Shown: positions 8,823 to 18,317, numbered from the stretch's first letter. The stretch: 64,000 nucleotides of DNA from Phyllobacterium pellucidum (GCF_013327855.1 NZ_JABUMX010000004.1:326724-390723), one strand, 5' to 3'. The notes: generated by a model from the sequence alone, not told the origin. Translations and numbers: made by a program.

Positions 8823-9832
8823 GCCGGATGAGCATCCTCACGGAAAGAGATCTTCGCGCGGCTGTCAGGCTCGACATTTCTGCGGTCGACTGTATCGAGC
8901 AGGCCTTTGCCGCGCTCGCCACCAAGGCAATCGCGATGCCGCCGATCCTGCGTCTGGACATTCCGGAATTCCGTGGCGAGGTAGACGTCAAGACGGCCTA
9001 TGTGCCCGGTTTCGACAGCTTTGCGATCAAGATCAGCCCCGGCTTCTTCGACAATCCCAGGCTTGGCCTGCCGAGCCTCAATGGTCTGATGATCCTCTTC
9101 AGTGTGAGAACCGGACTGGTCGAAGCCCTTCTTCTCGACAATGGCTATCTGACGGACATTCGAACGGCTGCGGCCGGAGCGGTCGCCGCACGGCATCTAT
9201 CGCGCGAGGACGCTGCCGTCGCCACGATCTTCGGAGCGGGCATGCAGGCGCAACTGCAACTTCAGGCGCTGATGCTGGTGCGGCAAATCAGGTCCGCACG
9301 CATCTGGGCGCGCGATCACGCGAAAGCGCTAACGCTCGCGGCCGAATTTTCCCACGCCCACGGCATCGACGTCGTCGCCATTGCCGATCCGCATGAAGCC
9401 GTACGAGGCGCGGACATCGTCGTCACCACGACGCCGGCGGAAAAGCCGATCCTGATGGCCGACTGGCTGGAGCCCGGGCAGCATCTGACCGCGATGGGAT
9501 CGGACGCCGAACATAAGAACGAGATCGATCCGGCCGTCTTCTCCTGCGCCACCTATATCGCCGACCGCATCACGCAGACGCGCATTCTCGGCGAATTGCA
9601 TCATGCGATCATCGCAGGCGCGGCACAGCCCGACCAGCCCTTTTCCGAACTCGGCGCCGTCATAGCCGGCAAGGCACAAGGCAGGACCGGTGCGAATGAC
9701 ATCACCCTCGCCGACCTTACTGGCACCGGTGTGCAGGACACCGCCATTGCCAATCTGGCCGTCACCCGCGCGAAAGATGCTGGAAGCGGTCAGGTCATCG
9801 AAAACCATATCAACACGGGAGATGCAGTGTGA
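8819..9832 (+). CDS. eutC: EutC: ornithine cyclodeaminase/mu-crystallin-like enzyme
   Basis: A 337-residue Rossmann-fold protein of the ornithine cyclodeaminase/alanine dehydrogenase/mu-crystallin family. The substrate side has VKTAYVPGFDSFAIKISPGFFDNP and GYLTDIRTAAAGAVAARHL; the NAD site is IFGAGMQAQLQLQAL (~residues 142-156); AMGSDAEHKNEID is the conserved late motif. It overlaps eutB by 4 bases and eutD by 4 bases, so the three are coupled. In ectoine loci EutC is the presumed dehydrogenase partner of EutB for hydroxyectoine. The function comes from context and family. Confidence 0.88.
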   Translation: MSRMSILTERDLRAAVRLDISAVDCIEQAFAALATKAIAMPPILRLDIPEFRGEVDVKTAYVPGFDSFAIKISPGFFDNPRLGLPSLNGLMILFSVRTGLVEALLLDNGYLTDIRTAAAGAVAARHLSREDAAVATIFGAGMQAQLQLQALMLVRQIRSARIWARDHAKALTLAAEFSHAHGIDVVAIADPHEAVRGADIVVTTTPAEKPILMADWLEPGQHLTAMGSDAEHKNEIDPAVFSCATYIADRITQTRILGELHHAIIAGAAQPDQPFSELGAVIAGKAQGRTGANDITLADLTGTGVQDTAIANLAVTRAKDAGSGQVIENHINTGDAV

Positions 9833-11007
9833 GCGTGACACTGAGCTTTACGCGCGAGGAATATGCCGAGCGCCTGTCCAAAACCCGTCATGCCGCAGAA
9901 AAGGCCGGAATCGATCTTCTGATCGTCACGGACCCGTCCAACATGCACTGGCTTACCGGATATGACGGCTGGTCCTTCTACGTGCATCAATGCGTGCTGG
10001 TCCCGCCGATGGGCGAGCCGATCTGGTACGGCCGCAAGCAGGATGCCAATGGCGCGAAGCGCACCGCCTATCTGAACCACGCCAATATCATCGGTTACCC
10101 CGATCACTACGTGCAGTCGACCGAGCGTCATCCGATGGATCTCCTGTCGCAGATCATCGACGAGCGCAAATGGTCGGGTCTCACCGTCGGCGTCGAGATG
10201 GACAACTATTATTTCTCGGCTGCGGCCTTCGCATCGCTGCAAAAGCATTTGCCGAATGCCCGCTTCAAGGATGCTGCGGGCCTCGTCAACTGGCAGCGCG
10301 CCGTCAAGAGCCCGACCGAAATCAACTACATGCGCAAGGCGGGCAAGATCGTCGAGCTCATGCACAAGCGCATTGTCGATGTCGTAGAGCCCGGCATGCG
10401 CAAATGCGATCTCGTCGCCGAAATCTACGATGCCGGCATTCGCGGTACATCCGAATTCGGAGGCGACTACCCGGCAATCGTACCGCTTCTGCCCTCCGGG
10501 GCCGACGCTTCGGCCCCCCACCTGACCTGGGACGACAAGCCGATGCAGTCGGGCGAAGGCACGTTCTTCGAGATCGCCGGCGCGTATAAACGCTATCATT
10601 GCCCGTTGTCGCGAACCGTATTCCTGGGAAAGCCCACACAGGCCTTTCTCGACGCGGAGAAGGCGACGCTCGAAGGCATGGAAGCAGGCCTTTCCGCCGC
10701 AAGACCGGGCAATACCTGCGAGGACATCGCTAACGCTTTCTTTGCCGTCCTGAAGAAATACGGGATCATCAAGGACAACCGCACAGGCTATCCGATCGGT
10801 CTGTCCTATCCGCCGGATTGGGGCGAGCGCACGATGAGCTTGCGCCCGGGCGACCGTACGGAACTGAAGCCCGGCATGACCTTCCATTTCATGACGGGCC
10901 TCTGGCTGGAAGACATGGGACTGGAAATCACCGAGAGCATCGCGATCACGGAAACAGGTGTCGAATGCCTGTCGAACGTGCCGCGCCAGCTCTTCGTGAA
11001 GGGCTGA
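9829..11007 (+). CDS. eutD: EutD/DoeA ectoine hydrolase (M24 peptidase fold)
   Basis: A 392-residue protein with a creatinase-type N-terminal domain (~1-150, DPSNMHWLTGYDGWSFYVHQ) and a pita-bread M24 domain (~155-390). It resembles Xaa-Pro aminopeptidase, but the classical metal ligands are largely replaced, as in EutD/DoeA. In this family the enzyme opens the ectoine ring to N-alpha-acetyl-diaminobutyrate, which also serves as the EnuR inducer. It uses a GTG start inside the eutC stop and is followed 4 bases later by eutE, the next enzyme. Confidence 0.9.
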   Translation: MSVTLSFTREEYAERLSKTRHAAEKAGIDLLIVTDPSNMHWLTGYDGWSFYVHQCVLVPPMGEPIWYGRKQDANGAKRTAYLNHANIIGYPDHYVQSTERHPMDLLSQIIDERKWSGLTVGVEMDNYYFSAAAFASLQKHLPNARFKDAAGLVNWQRAVKSPTEINYMRKAGKIVELMHKRIVDVVEPGMRKCDLVAEIYDAGIRGTSEFGGDYPAIVPLLPSGADASAPHLTWDDKPMQSGEGTFFEIAGAYKRYHCPLSRTVFLGKPTQAFLDAEKATLEGMEAGLSAARPGNTCEDIANAFFAVLKKYGIIKDNRTGYPIGLSYPPDWGERTMSLRPGDRTELKPGMTFHFMTGLWLEDMGLEITESIAITETGVECLSNVPRQLFVKG

Positions 11008-11011
11008 GACC

Positions 11012-12025
11012 GTGCTGATGAGCGTGTCCCGCCCTTCGCCCATTGCTCCGACCGTCGATTTCGACGCCAATGGGGTGCAGCACGGTCATCTGCGGCTGCC
11101 CTACAGCCGCGATGACAGCGCCTGGGGTTCGGTAATGATTCCGATCTGCGTGATTGCCAACGAGGAAGGCCCGACTGCGCTGCTAACCGGTGCCAATCAT
11201 GGCGACGAATATGAAGGACCGGCTGCCTTGCTGGAACTGGCACAGACACTCGATCCGTCGCAGGTGAGCGGGCGCGTTATCATCGTCCCGGCGCTCAACT
11301 ATCCGGCTTTCCGCGCCGGTACGCGCACCTCGCCGATCGATCGCGGCAACCTCAACCGGAGCTTTCCGGGCCGTCCGGACGGCACGGTGACGGAGAAGAT
11401 CGCCGACTACGTGACGCGCCATCTCATTCCGCTGGCCGATATCGTGCTCGACTTCCATTCGGGTGGAAAGACGCTCGACTTTCTGCCCTATGCTGCGGCT
11501 CACGAGCTGCCGGACAAGGACCAGGAAGCCCGCTGCTTCGAAGCGGTTGCCGCCTTCTCGGCGCCCTTCTCGATGAAGATGCTGGAGATCGACGCGGTTG
11601 GAATGCTGGATACGACGGTCGAGGAAATGGGCAAGACTTTCGTCACGACCGAGCTTGGCGGGGCCGGCACGGCAACCGCCCGCTCCATAGAGATCGCACG
11701 CAAGGGCAGCCTTAACCTCCTGCGCCACGCCGGCATCCTGAAAGGCGAGCCGGATGTCCGTCCGACCCGTTGGCTGGATATGCGGTCGGACGATTGCTTC
11801 ACTTTCGCGCAGGACGACGGATTGATCGCATTTGTCCGTGATCTCGGTGATCCGGTCAGATCCGGCGAGACCGTTGCCCACGTCTACCCGCTGGGCCGGA
11901 CCGGCATCGCCCCTGTCGAATACTGCGCCGTCATGGATGGCGTTCTTGCAGCACGCCATGTGCCCGGCCTCATCAAGGTCGGCGACTGCCTTTCCGTCAT
12001 CGCGACGATCACGGAGGACATCTGA
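11012..12025 (+). CDS. eutE: EutE/DoeB N-acetyl-diaminobutyrate deacetylase
   Basis: A 337-residue zinc amidohydrolase of the succinylglutamate desuccinylase/aspartoacylase (AstE/AspA) family. The first zinc ligands are in GANHGDEYEGPAAL, the arginine motif is in DRGNLNRSFPG, and the third ligand is in VLDFHSGG; the catalytic Glu is probably in FVTTELGG. It deacetylates the product of the preceding hydrolase to diaminobutyrate, the substrate of the DoeD-like transaminase upstream. The start is GTG at 11012; an ATG at 11018 is also in frame. It is coupled to eutD. Confidence 0.88.
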   Translation: MLMSVSRPSPIAPTVDFDANGVQHGHLRLPYSRDDSAWGSVMIPICVIANEEGPTALLTGANHGDEYEGPAALLELAQTLDPSQVSGRVIIVPALNYPAFRAGTRTSPIDRGNLNRSFPGRPDGTVTEKIADYVTRHLIPLADIVLDFHSGGKTLDFLPYAAAHELPDKDQEARCFEAVAAFSAPFSMKMLEIDAVGMLDTTVEEMGKTFVTTELGGAGTATARSIEIARKGSLNLLRHAGILKGEPDVRPTRWLDMRSDDCFTFAQDDGLIAFVRDLGDPVRSGETVAHVYPLGRTGIAPVEYCAVMDGVLAARHVPGLIKVGDCLSVIATITEDI

Positions 12026-12089
12026 CCGGAACAATCGATGCGAGATCCGAAAACGGACCGCCGAAACTTTAACCAGAGGAGAATGACGA

Positions 12090-12941
12090 ATGACTATGAC
12101 GAAAATCGCGTCGCTTGGCGCCATTGCACTGTCCATCGGCGTCACGACCGCCAGCGCCCTCACCGTTGAGGAAGCCAAGTCGCAGGGCTATATTCGCGCT
12201 GCAACGGCGAACGAAGTGCCCTATTCCTACATGCAGCCGGACGGAACATCGGCCGGAATCGGTCCCGACGTCGCCAATGCGGTCCTCAAATCCATGGGCA
12301 TCGAGGAGGTCAACTGGACCGTAACGCCCTTCGGAACACTCATTCCCGGTCTTAAGGCCCGTCGCTTCGACTTTGCAGCCGCAGAGCAGAACATATCGCC
12401 AGAGCGCTGCAAGCAGGTCGCCTTCACCGAGCCGAACTCGTCGTATGGCGAAGGACTGCTGGTCAAGAAGGGCAATCCCAAGGGCCTGACCACCTATGCG
12501 GATATCGCAAAGGATCCGTCACTGAAGGTCGCCGTCGTTTCGGGTGCCAACAATGTCGACTTCCTGCGCGCCGTCGGCGTCAAGGACGAGCAGATCGTCT
12601 TCATTCCGGCCAACGCGGATGCGATTCCGACAGTGCAAAGCCGGACCGATGCCTATGCGGCGACCGAGCTGACAGTTTCGGAGCTCGCCAAGGGCCAGGC
12701 CAATGTCGAGCAGGTCGCTCCCTTCAAGGATCCGGTCGTCAATGGAGCACCGGTACGCAATTACGGCGGCTTTGCCTTCCGCCCGGAAGACAAGGAACTG
12801 CGTGACGCCTTCAACACTGCCCTGGTCGCCTTCCGCGAGACAGACGATTATAAGAAAATCCTCGGCAAATACGGCCTTTCGGAACAAAGCATCGCCGCAA
12901 CCGCGCAAAAGAACGTCGCCGACCTTTGCGCCGGGAAGTAA
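12090..12941 (+). CDS. ehuB: EhuB ectoine/hydroxyectoine-binding protein
   Basis: A 283-residue periplasmic solute-binding protein of family 3. A signal peptide of about 22 residues ends at TASA; the mature domain has GYIRAATANEVPYSYMQPDGTSAGIGPDVANAVLKSMG and aromatic residues suited to binding compatible solutes. It has an AGAGGAG ribosome site. It is the first gene of the transporter block ehuBCDA, directly behind the catabolic genes. In S. meliloti the homologous protein binds ectoine and hydroxyectoine with high affinity. Specificity here rests on the full locus match. Confidence 0.9.
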   Translation: MTMTKIASLGAIALSIGVTTASALTVEEAKSQGYIRAATANEVPYSYMQPDGTSAGIGPDVANAVLKSMGIEEVNWTVTPFGTLIPGLKARRFDFAAAEQNISPERCKQVAFTEPNSSYGEGLLVKKGNPKGLTTYADIAKDPSLKVAVVSGANNVDFLRAVGVKDEQIVFIPANADAIPTVQSRTDAYAATELTVSELAKGQANVEQVAPFKDPVVNGAPVRNYGGFAFRPEDKELRDAFNTALVAFRETDDYKKILGKYGLSEQSIAATAQKNVADLCAGK

Positions 12942-12949
12942 CGGCAGAA

Positions 12950-12974
12950 GGCGCTCGGTCGAGAGTCGGGCGCC
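12950..12974 (+). other. Stem-loop between ehuB and ehuC
   Basis: GGCGCTC (12950-12956) can pair with GGGCGCC (12968-12974), with one wobble pair. Hairpins after a binding-protein gene often protect its message and keep permease levels lower. Confidence 0.4.
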
Positions 12975-13000
12975 ATTCGCAATAACCGGGAGACTTCCAG

Positions 13001-13666
13001 ATGGACTGGACAGCCTACCTGCCGATGCTGTGGCAAGGTGCCGTCGTTACTATGACAATTACGCTTGCCGCCATTGCCATCGGCGTCCTGCTTGCTTTTG
13101 TCTTCGGCATTCTGCGTGTCGAAGGTGGGCCGATCCTGTCGGCGATAGCGCTCTGCTATACGGAGGTGTTTCGCGGCACTTCCCTGTTCGTCCAACTGTT
13201 CTGGTTCTATTATGCGCTGCCGCTGGTCGGCTTGAGCTTCGATCCCATCACCACAGGCATTCTGGTCCTGGCTGCCCATGCCGGCGGCTACGGCGCGGAA
13301 ATCGTACGCGGCGCGCTTTCGGCCGTTTCCACGCAGCAGCTTGAGGCCGCTCGTGCACTGAATTTCGGTCGCTTTCAGACGCTGTTTCGCATCTCCCTGC
13401 CCCAAGCGGTTGTCGAGATGATGCCGGCTTTTGGCAATCTCGCCATCGAAACGCTTAAGCTTTCGTCGCTGTTGTCGCTGATATCGATCGCCGATCTCAC
13501 CTTCGCGGCCCAGTCGATCCGCAACATCACGCTGGATAGCGCCAGTATCTATTCGATCACGCTCGTCTGCTACTTCGGCATGTCGCTCTTGCTAATGGTC
13601 GCTATCCGCATCATCGAGCATTTCGTGCGGCGCGGCGACGTCTTCCCCCGCGCCCGCCATTCGTGA
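13001..13666 (+). CDS. ehuC: EhuC ABC permease
   Basis: A 221-residue integral membrane permease of the polar amino-acid (HisM) type, with about five membrane segments. The EAA loop reads QLEAARALNFGRFQTLFRISLPQAVVEMMP (~residues 111-140), the contact site for the ATPase EhuA. The early EVFRGTSLFVQLFWFYYALP motif is typical of the family. It lies 59 bases after ehuB and 13 bases before ehuD, and pairs with EhuD to form the membrane channel of the ectoine importer. Confidence 0.9.
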   Translation: MDWTAYLPMLWQGAVVTMTITLAAIAIGVLLAFVFGILRVEGGPILSAIALCYTEVFRGTSLFVQLFWFYYALPLVGLSFDPITTGILVLAAHAGGYGAEIVRGALSAVSTQQLEAARALNFGRFQTLFRISLPQAVVEMMPAFGNLAIETLKLSSLLSLISIADLTFAAQSIRNITLDSASIYSITLVCYFGMSLLLMVAIRIIEHFVRRGDVFPRARHS

Positions 13667-13679
13667 GGATCTTACCATT

Positions 13680-14372
13680 ATGATGTACGGCTACGAATGG
13701 GACACAACGAACTGGATCACTTATACAACCTCGATCCTGCCCATCATCCTTATCGGTTTGACAGTCACGTTACAGGCGGCGGCGGCGGGCTTTGCAATTG
13801 CGCTGGTGCTTGGCCTGGTGTTTGCGCTGTTGCGCCGCAGCCGCATCAAGGTGATCTCCTGGACGACCGCTTTCATCGTCGAGTTCCTGCGGGACACGCC
13901 GCTGCTGGTGCAGCTGTTCTTCCTTTATTACGTTCTGCCTGATTTCGGCGTCGTTCTGCCCGCCTTCCTCACCGGCGCGCTGGCGCTCGGCCTGCAATAC
14001 GCTGCTTATACCTCTGAGGTTTATCGAGGCGGCATAGAGGCGGTGCACCGTGGCCAATGGGAAGCAGCAACCGCCCTCAATCTGACGCGGATGCAGACCT
14101 ATCGCGATGTGATCATTCCTCAGGCGATACCGCGAATCGTGCCTGCCATGGGCAATTATCTCGTTGCCATGATTAAGGAAACGCCCGTCCTTTCCGTGGT
14201 CACAGTTCTAGAAATGATGGGGCTCGCCAACATGATCGGCGAACGCACTTTTGAATATCTCGTGCCCCTGACGCTTGTCGGCCTGATCTTCCTTGTCCTG
14301 ACGTTGATCTGCTCAGCTGGCCTCCACCGCCTGCAGAAAGCCCTTCCAAAAGCGGGAATACCCTTGCGATGA
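13680..14372 (+). CDS. ehuD: EhuD ABC permease
   Basis: A 230-residue second permease of the ectoine importer, HisM/HisQ type with about five membrane helices. [22 protein letters not shown] and the EAA loop [30 protein letters not shown] are clear. Two ATGs stand in tandem (13680 and 13683), so the first residue is uncertain by one codon. Its stop overlaps the ehuA start by ATGA, showing translational coupling. Confidence 0.9.
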   Translation: MMYGYEWDTTNWITYTTSILPIILIGLTVTLQAAAAGFAIALVLGLVFALLRRSRIKVISWTTAFIVEFLRDTPLLVQLFFLYYVLPDFGVVLPAFLTGALALGLQYAAYTSEVYRGGIEAVHRGQWEAATALNLTRMQTYRDVIIPQAIPRIVPAMGNYLVAMIKETPVLSVVTVLEMMGLANMIGERTFEYLVPLTLVGLIFLVLTLICSAGLHRLQKALPKAGIPLR

Positions 14373-15148
14373 CCAATAATAATGATCAGCCCATCATCGA
14401 ATTTTCCGACGTCACCAAGCGCTTCGGTATTCTGACTGTGCTCGACAATTTCAATTTCAGCGTCGCGAAGGGAGAAAAAGTGACACTGATCGGCCCGTCC
14501 GGCTCCGGCAAGTCGACCGTTCTGCGCGTGCTGATGACGCTCGAGCCGTTCCAGGAAGGCAGGCTGACACTTGCCGGCACGCCTTACCACGAGCCGGGCG
14601 GCAAAGGCCGGTTCCAGGCCTCGGAAAAACACCTGCGCCAGATCCGCAATCACGTCGGCATGGTCTTCCAGAGCTTCAATCTTTTTCCTCATATGACCGT
14701 CCTGCGCAACATTGTCGAAGCGCCGGTTCGAGTCTTGGGGATGGCGCGGGCGGAAGCGGAAGCGCGTGCAATTGAACTGCTACAGATGGTGGGGCTTGCG
14801 GAGAAGAAAGACCACTATCCGGTGCAGCTTTCCGGCGGGCAGCAACAGCGTGTGGCTATTGCCCGTGCGCTTGCGATGCGCCCGCAGGTTCTACTTTTCG
14901 ATGAACCGACGTCAGCGCTTGACCCGCAATTGGTGGGGGAAGTCCTCTCCGTCATTCGCAGCCTGGCGCACGAGCACGACTTGACCATGCTGCTCGTCAC
15001 ACATGAAATGCGCTTCGCGCGGGAAGTATCCGACCGCGTCTGTTTTTTCGACAAGGGAAGCATCTGCGAACAGGGAACGCCGGAGGAGATATTCGGCGCG
15101 CCGAAAGAGGCGCGCACGCGTGAGTTTCTGTCTTCGGTTCTGGGATAA
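14369..15148 (+). CDS. ehuA: EhuA ABC ATPase
   Basis: A 259-residue ABC ATPase of the polar amino-acid family. Walker A is GPSGSGKST (residues 42-50), the Q-loop lies in [16 protein letters not shown], the signature is LSGGQQQR, Walker B is [12 protein letters not shown] and the switch histidine is in VTHEM. An insertion after Walker A ([18 protein letters not shown]) is usual in Ehu-type ATPases. It is the last gene of the eut-ehu row; no strong terminator follows. It might also energise the ATPase-less amino-acid importer at 44.9-48.3 kb, which is only a speculation. Confidence 0.9.
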   Translation: MTNNNDQPIIEFSDVTKRFGILTVLDNFNFSVAKGEKVTLIGPSGSGKSTVLRVLMTLEPFQEGRLTLAGTPYHEPGGKGRFQASEKHLRQIRNHVGMVFQSFNLFPHMTVLRNIVEAPVRVLGMARAEAEARAIELLQMVGLAEKKDHYPVQLSGGQQQRVAIARALAMRPQVLLFDEPTSALDPQLVGEVLSVIRSLAHEHDLTMLLVTHEMRFAREVSDRVCFFDKGSICEQGTPEEIFGAPKEARTREFLSSVLG

Positions 15149-16051
15149 TCCTAGTTGTAGCCTTTTAGAGAAACCTACGGTCTTGAAGGGAATCGAACCG
15201 ACGACCCCGTGATTAACTAGCTTCTATTGGCACTAAATTTTCCAGTCCAAGCAACTACTTGCTATCCGGTTGGCGCCGTTGAAACCAACAGATGACTCGA
15301 TGTGGTAATGCCATTTCCAACGGCGGCCACGGGCGGCCACAGCAGACTGGCACTAATCCCCTTGCTGCAATCCATTCATCTCAAATGCTTCAGTATAAAT
15401 GACCGATTTGGGCCGAATCCTGCTATATCGGCAGCTTCAAACGACCGTTTTCCCTAATTTTCATGATAATACGTTAAGCGCAATCCGTGACGAATGGGGG
15501 AATGGCTCCGGCGATTGTACGGTTCGTTGATAAACAGACGCTTCGGTTTAAATGCGAATAGATTTCGAAGTTAAGGACGGCGCCATTGTCCGCGTACGTC
15601 TTATGTTGCGGTCCACGCCGTAGCGATGGATACGATCCGCATCTTGCGTATTTTGCACAGCGGGCACATGTGGCCAGACGAGATCAGTTTTGTTTGTCGC
15701 TGTGGTTACCCTGAAGGGCCAGGTGTCGAAGAACAAACACAAGTGCGGCGTCAGCAACAAGGCCCCGCGTCGTGCCAACCAACATTTCATAAGAACTGCC
15801 TCCCGTGATAGCCGATTTGTCGGGTAATTAGATTTTACGAATATCGGCGCGCCAGGGGGTTTTGCGGGTACCCGGCTTCTTTGCAATAGAACTGTCAGGC
15901 TTTGGCAGAGCAACTGTACGCCGGTCGCTGCAACGTATGCTGCTCATCGCAATCGTTGCCAATCTTCCGCAGATCCATCTAGAAAGTTTCCCAGTACTTA
16001 CCTTCACCGGTGGTAAGATCGTTTTACAATTTGAACGTTGGAGGAACGCTA
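15149..16051. other. Gene-poor stretch after ehuA
   Basis: No convincing gene in about 900 bases. Minus-strand bases near 15178-15215 resemble the T-arm end of a tRNA (GGTCGTCGGTTCGATTCCC) but do not fold properly. A minus-strand frame from an ATG at 15790 has a GGGAGG site and 80 codons, but the protein resembles nothing I know. Sequence character changes here from the dense ectoine operon to small, partly decayed genes. Confidence 0.35.
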
Positions 16052-16396
16052 ATGCCTAACAACTTTCGCGAGGGAATCTATCGTGCCGAGTTTGATACAC
16101 ACTCGATGCAGGGAATTGGCTTGGTGGTTCTTAGAGACGGTCGCGTGTACGGTGGAGACACTTTGATTTATTACGTTGGGACCTACTCGCTTTCTGGAAA
16201 TTTCATTACTGCCCAAGTTAAGGCCCGCCCATTTAAAGGAATGACCTCTGAAACCATTGCATCCGTATTTGGAGGCGATGAAAACGGGCTTGAACTGGTG
16301 GGCGAGATTAGGGGCGATCACATTTCTCTGAGCGGCAAATCTCAGAATTCTCTCGGCAACGACATAGAGATTAAGCTGAACTTTTTGCACGAGTGA
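16052..16396 (+). CDS. GrlR-family small protein
   Basis: A 114-residue protein with the GrlR-like pattern of an eight-stranded barrel: EGIYRAEFDTHSMQGIGLVVLRDGRVYGGDTLIYYVGTYSLSGNFITAQVKA. GrlR itself is a regulator of type III secretion in enteric pathogens, but free-living alphaproteobacteria carry many stand-alone members of unknown role. The ATG at 16052 has GGAGG 7 bases upstream. There is no secretion gene nearby, so a type III role is not implied. It overlaps the next small frame by GTGA. Confidence 0.75.
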   Translation: MPNNFREGIYRAEFDTHSMQGIGLVVLRDGRVYGGDTLIYYVGTYSLSGNFITAQVKARPFKGMTSETIASVFGGDENGLELVGEIRGDHISLSGKSQNSLGNDIEIKLNFLHE

Positions 16397-16713
16397 AGTT
16401 TACCGGCATAGCCGTAAGTATCTGCTTGGCCGCTTTCTCCATTGGCAGCCCATCAACGCTGGCACAAACGATAAATATTACTGCCGAGATGGTTTCAGGC
16501 CGCTGGCTATTCTATGCCTTTGCGGCAGTGGGGCTTGTTGTCACATCGTGGCTAGTCCTCATTTTTGGCACCGGGAGGTCACGGAACGAACTTGGAGCCT
16601 GTTCGTTGAGCGTGCAAGAGAAACGGAGGACGTGCAATGGGTATCGAGCAAGCCCCTACGGAAAAAGGGAGGAAGGCTGCGCGAGGTTTGAGGAAGAGCG
16701 CGGCAGAAAATGA
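16393..16713 (+). CDS. Possible small membrane protein, C-terminus doubtful
   Basis: A GTG-started frame coupled to the GrlR-like gene. Residues 1-25 look like a signal peptide (ICLAAFSIGSPSTLAQ) and ~37-58 form a membrane helix (WLFYAFAAVGLVVTSWLVLIF). The last ~45 residues look unlike a real protein and overlap the start of the next gene in another frame, so the true gene may have been shortened or frameshifted after about residue 65. No family is recognised. Confidence 0.4.
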   Translation: MKFTGIAVSICLAAFSIGSPSTLAQTINITAEMVSGRWLFYAFAAVGLVVTSWLVLIFGTGRSRNELGACSLSVQEKRRTCNGYRASPYGKREEGCARFEEERGRK

Positions 16714-16825
16714 AAAGAAGGTGGAAGCCCAGAAAGGTTCTGACCTAGCCAAGGGCGCGGACCGTTTTGAGGAACGTTCTAAAAGCTCCGACGGGACTAG
16801 CGCGGGTACAAAACAGCGGCTCTAA
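16637..16825 (+). CDS. Small Lys/Glu-rich hydrophilic protein
   Basis: A 62-residue, highly charged, probably disordered protein (GRKAARGLRKSAAENEKKVEAQKGSDLAKG). The ATG is preceded by CGGAGGACGTGCA, a good ribosome site. No family is recognised. Similar small hydrophilic proteins in rhizobia are often general-stress products, but nothing here proves that. Confidence 0.5.
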   Translation: MGIEQAPTEKGRKAARGLRKSAAENEKKVEAQKGSDLAKGADRFEERSKSSDGTSAGTKQRL

Positions 16826-17225
16826 GCTGACGTGACTTGGACGAACTCTCCAATAATACGATTACCATCGCGCATTGGACTAAACCGCCGATGCAAACGA
16901 CAGTCGAAAAGTCACGTGTACTCATCCATACCTGAACACTATTTTGGACAGTCTTTGGCCGGCAAAGTCACTTGTTGCTGGGCATGGTGTGAATCCCGCC
17001 ACCTGAATAGCACTGATTTGAGTCTCGCTTCGATGGTACACACCCTGCCGGTAAGGATCGGTCGATAACCTGGTAATCGACCGCATCCGATCAGGAACAA
17101 GCCGAGCACTATCATAACGTCAACAGCGACGGGCATTGTCCAATGAAGCGCCCTGGCATCGGCTTGCGCTGTTGGAACAGTGTTCTCTACCCCGCGTTGT
17201 TCGCTCAGTGCAAAGGAGAACCCAG
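16826..17225. other. Gene-poor stretch with one hairpin
   Basis: No supported gene. CGGTCGAT (17059-17066) and ATCGACCG (17076-17083) make an 8-bp stem without a T-run. A 65-codon minus frame from 17136 begins with a hydrophobic, cysteine-containing lipoprotein-like stretch but then loses protein character. Confidence 0.35.
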
Positions 17226-17751
17226 ATGAACAAGCTTTTAGTTACTGTTGCCTTGTTAATGATGTCAACGCCGACGTTTGCCCAGACGGCGGCTGAAAAC
17301 CGGCGTCAACTCTCTGATCGGGGTGGCCCCCAAAACGGAAGATTTCGTTATGGAAGCTGCCACCAGTGACATGTTTGAAATCGAGTCCAGTAAGCTCGCC
17401 GCGGAACGGGCTGACGATCCTACCAAGGTTTTCGCCAAGCAGATGATCGCGGACCATCAGAAGACGTCGGCGGAGCTGAAGCAGTTGGTTGACAGCGGGA
17501 AAGTCAAGGCCTCAATCCCGACGGCAATGACATCAGCGCAGAAAAGCACGCTTGATAAGCTCAACGGTCTGCAAGGTGAGGATTTCACCAAGCAGTACCA
17601 CTCCGATCAGGTTTCCGCACACAAAGACGCAGTCGACTTATTCAAGCGCTACGGCGAGGGCGGCGATAATCCCGACCTTAAGGCGTGGGCCGCTACGACA
17701 GAGCCGGCCTTGGAACATCATCTGATGATGGCCCAGGATCTCGATAAGTAA
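17226..17751 (+). pseudogene. DUF4142 secreted protein, split by a frameshift
   Basis: The signal peptide MNKLLVTVALLMMSTPTFAQ starts at 17226 behind AAAGGAG. The DUF4142 domain (TEDFVMEAATSDMFEIESSKLAAERADDPTKVFAKQMIADHQKTSAELK) continues in another frame from about 17300 to 17751. The break lies in the A-run of GCTGAAAACCGG near 17291-17305: one fewer or two more bases would restore one protein of ~175 residues. DUF4142 proteins are ferritin-like helical bundles outside the cytoplasm. Either it is a recent inactivation or a homopolymer sequencing error; the long intact second part argues for a recent event or an error. Confidence 0.8.
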
Positions 17752-17892
17752 GCAACAACTGGAACCCAGGAAAGCGCTGCTCGCCATGAGCGGCGCAATC
17801 GGGTTAGTGGCCGATCCCCACTTAAGGCGACACGGAACCTAAATCCTTTGCGGCTGTTGAGAAACAACAGCAACAGCCGGGGAGAAACCCAA

Positions 17893-18072
17893 ATGTCAGA
17901 TGACAAATCCAAGCAGGACAATCGAGACCGCGCCGCAGTATCGGCAAGCGAGGACTACGAGGTGAACTACCTCATGACGAAACATGACATCAGCAGAGAC
18001 CGAGCCCTTGAGCTGATCAAGAAGCACGCCGGCAGTCGCAAGAAGATCGAGAGCGAACTTGGAGGCCACTGA
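17893..18072 (+). CDS. DUF3606 small protein
   Basis: A 59-residue protein matching DUF3606: MSDDKSKQDNRDRAAVSASEDYEVNYLMTKHDISRDRALELIKKHAGSRKKIESEL. The ATG has GGGGAGA upstream. These proteins are widespread in rhizobia and their function is unknown; the charged N-terminus and helix-turn-helix-like C-terminal half are usual. Confidence 0.8.
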   Translation: MSDDKSKQDNRDRAAVSASEDYEVNYLMTKHDISRDRALELIKKHAGSRKKIESELGGH

Positions 18073-18200
18073 CCCATGGCCGCGTATGATCTGTTGTGGA
18101 CGACGCTTCCAGTCTTAATCGCCGCCCTTCTCTCCTCCATTCCCGAGATCGGCCCACCTAAAACTGGTCATCGTCATCTTGCTACCGAAGGACGGTAGAA

Positions 18201-18317
18201 TGGAGTATCTGTGGTTTGCGGTGGTGTTTGGCGGCCCGATCGTCCTCGGCGCATCTTCGATACGCACGGGTTAAGAGCAAGGAAACAGCTCAGCTTCCAG
18301 AAAGCGGGCAATAAGCG
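18201..18317 (+). pseudogene. Remnant of a small one-helix membrane protein
   Basis: MEYLWFAVVFGGPIVLGA is a membrane helix starting at 18201. The natural continuation (YARVKSKETAQLPESGQ, to a stop near 18316) is in another frame. This suggests a small deletion near 18250 in a protein like the short membrane proteins common in rhizobia. A 40-codon frame just before it (18077-18199) may be a further decayed piece. Confidence 0.3.

Noticed and set aside
9790..11070. 426-codon minus-strand open frame
   Set aside because: Antisense to eutD, which has M24 family motifs and operon overlaps on both sides.
15178..15215. tRNA gene or attachment site
   Set aside because: Only a T-arm-like string on the minus strand; the stem does not pair and no acceptor or anticodon arm can be built.
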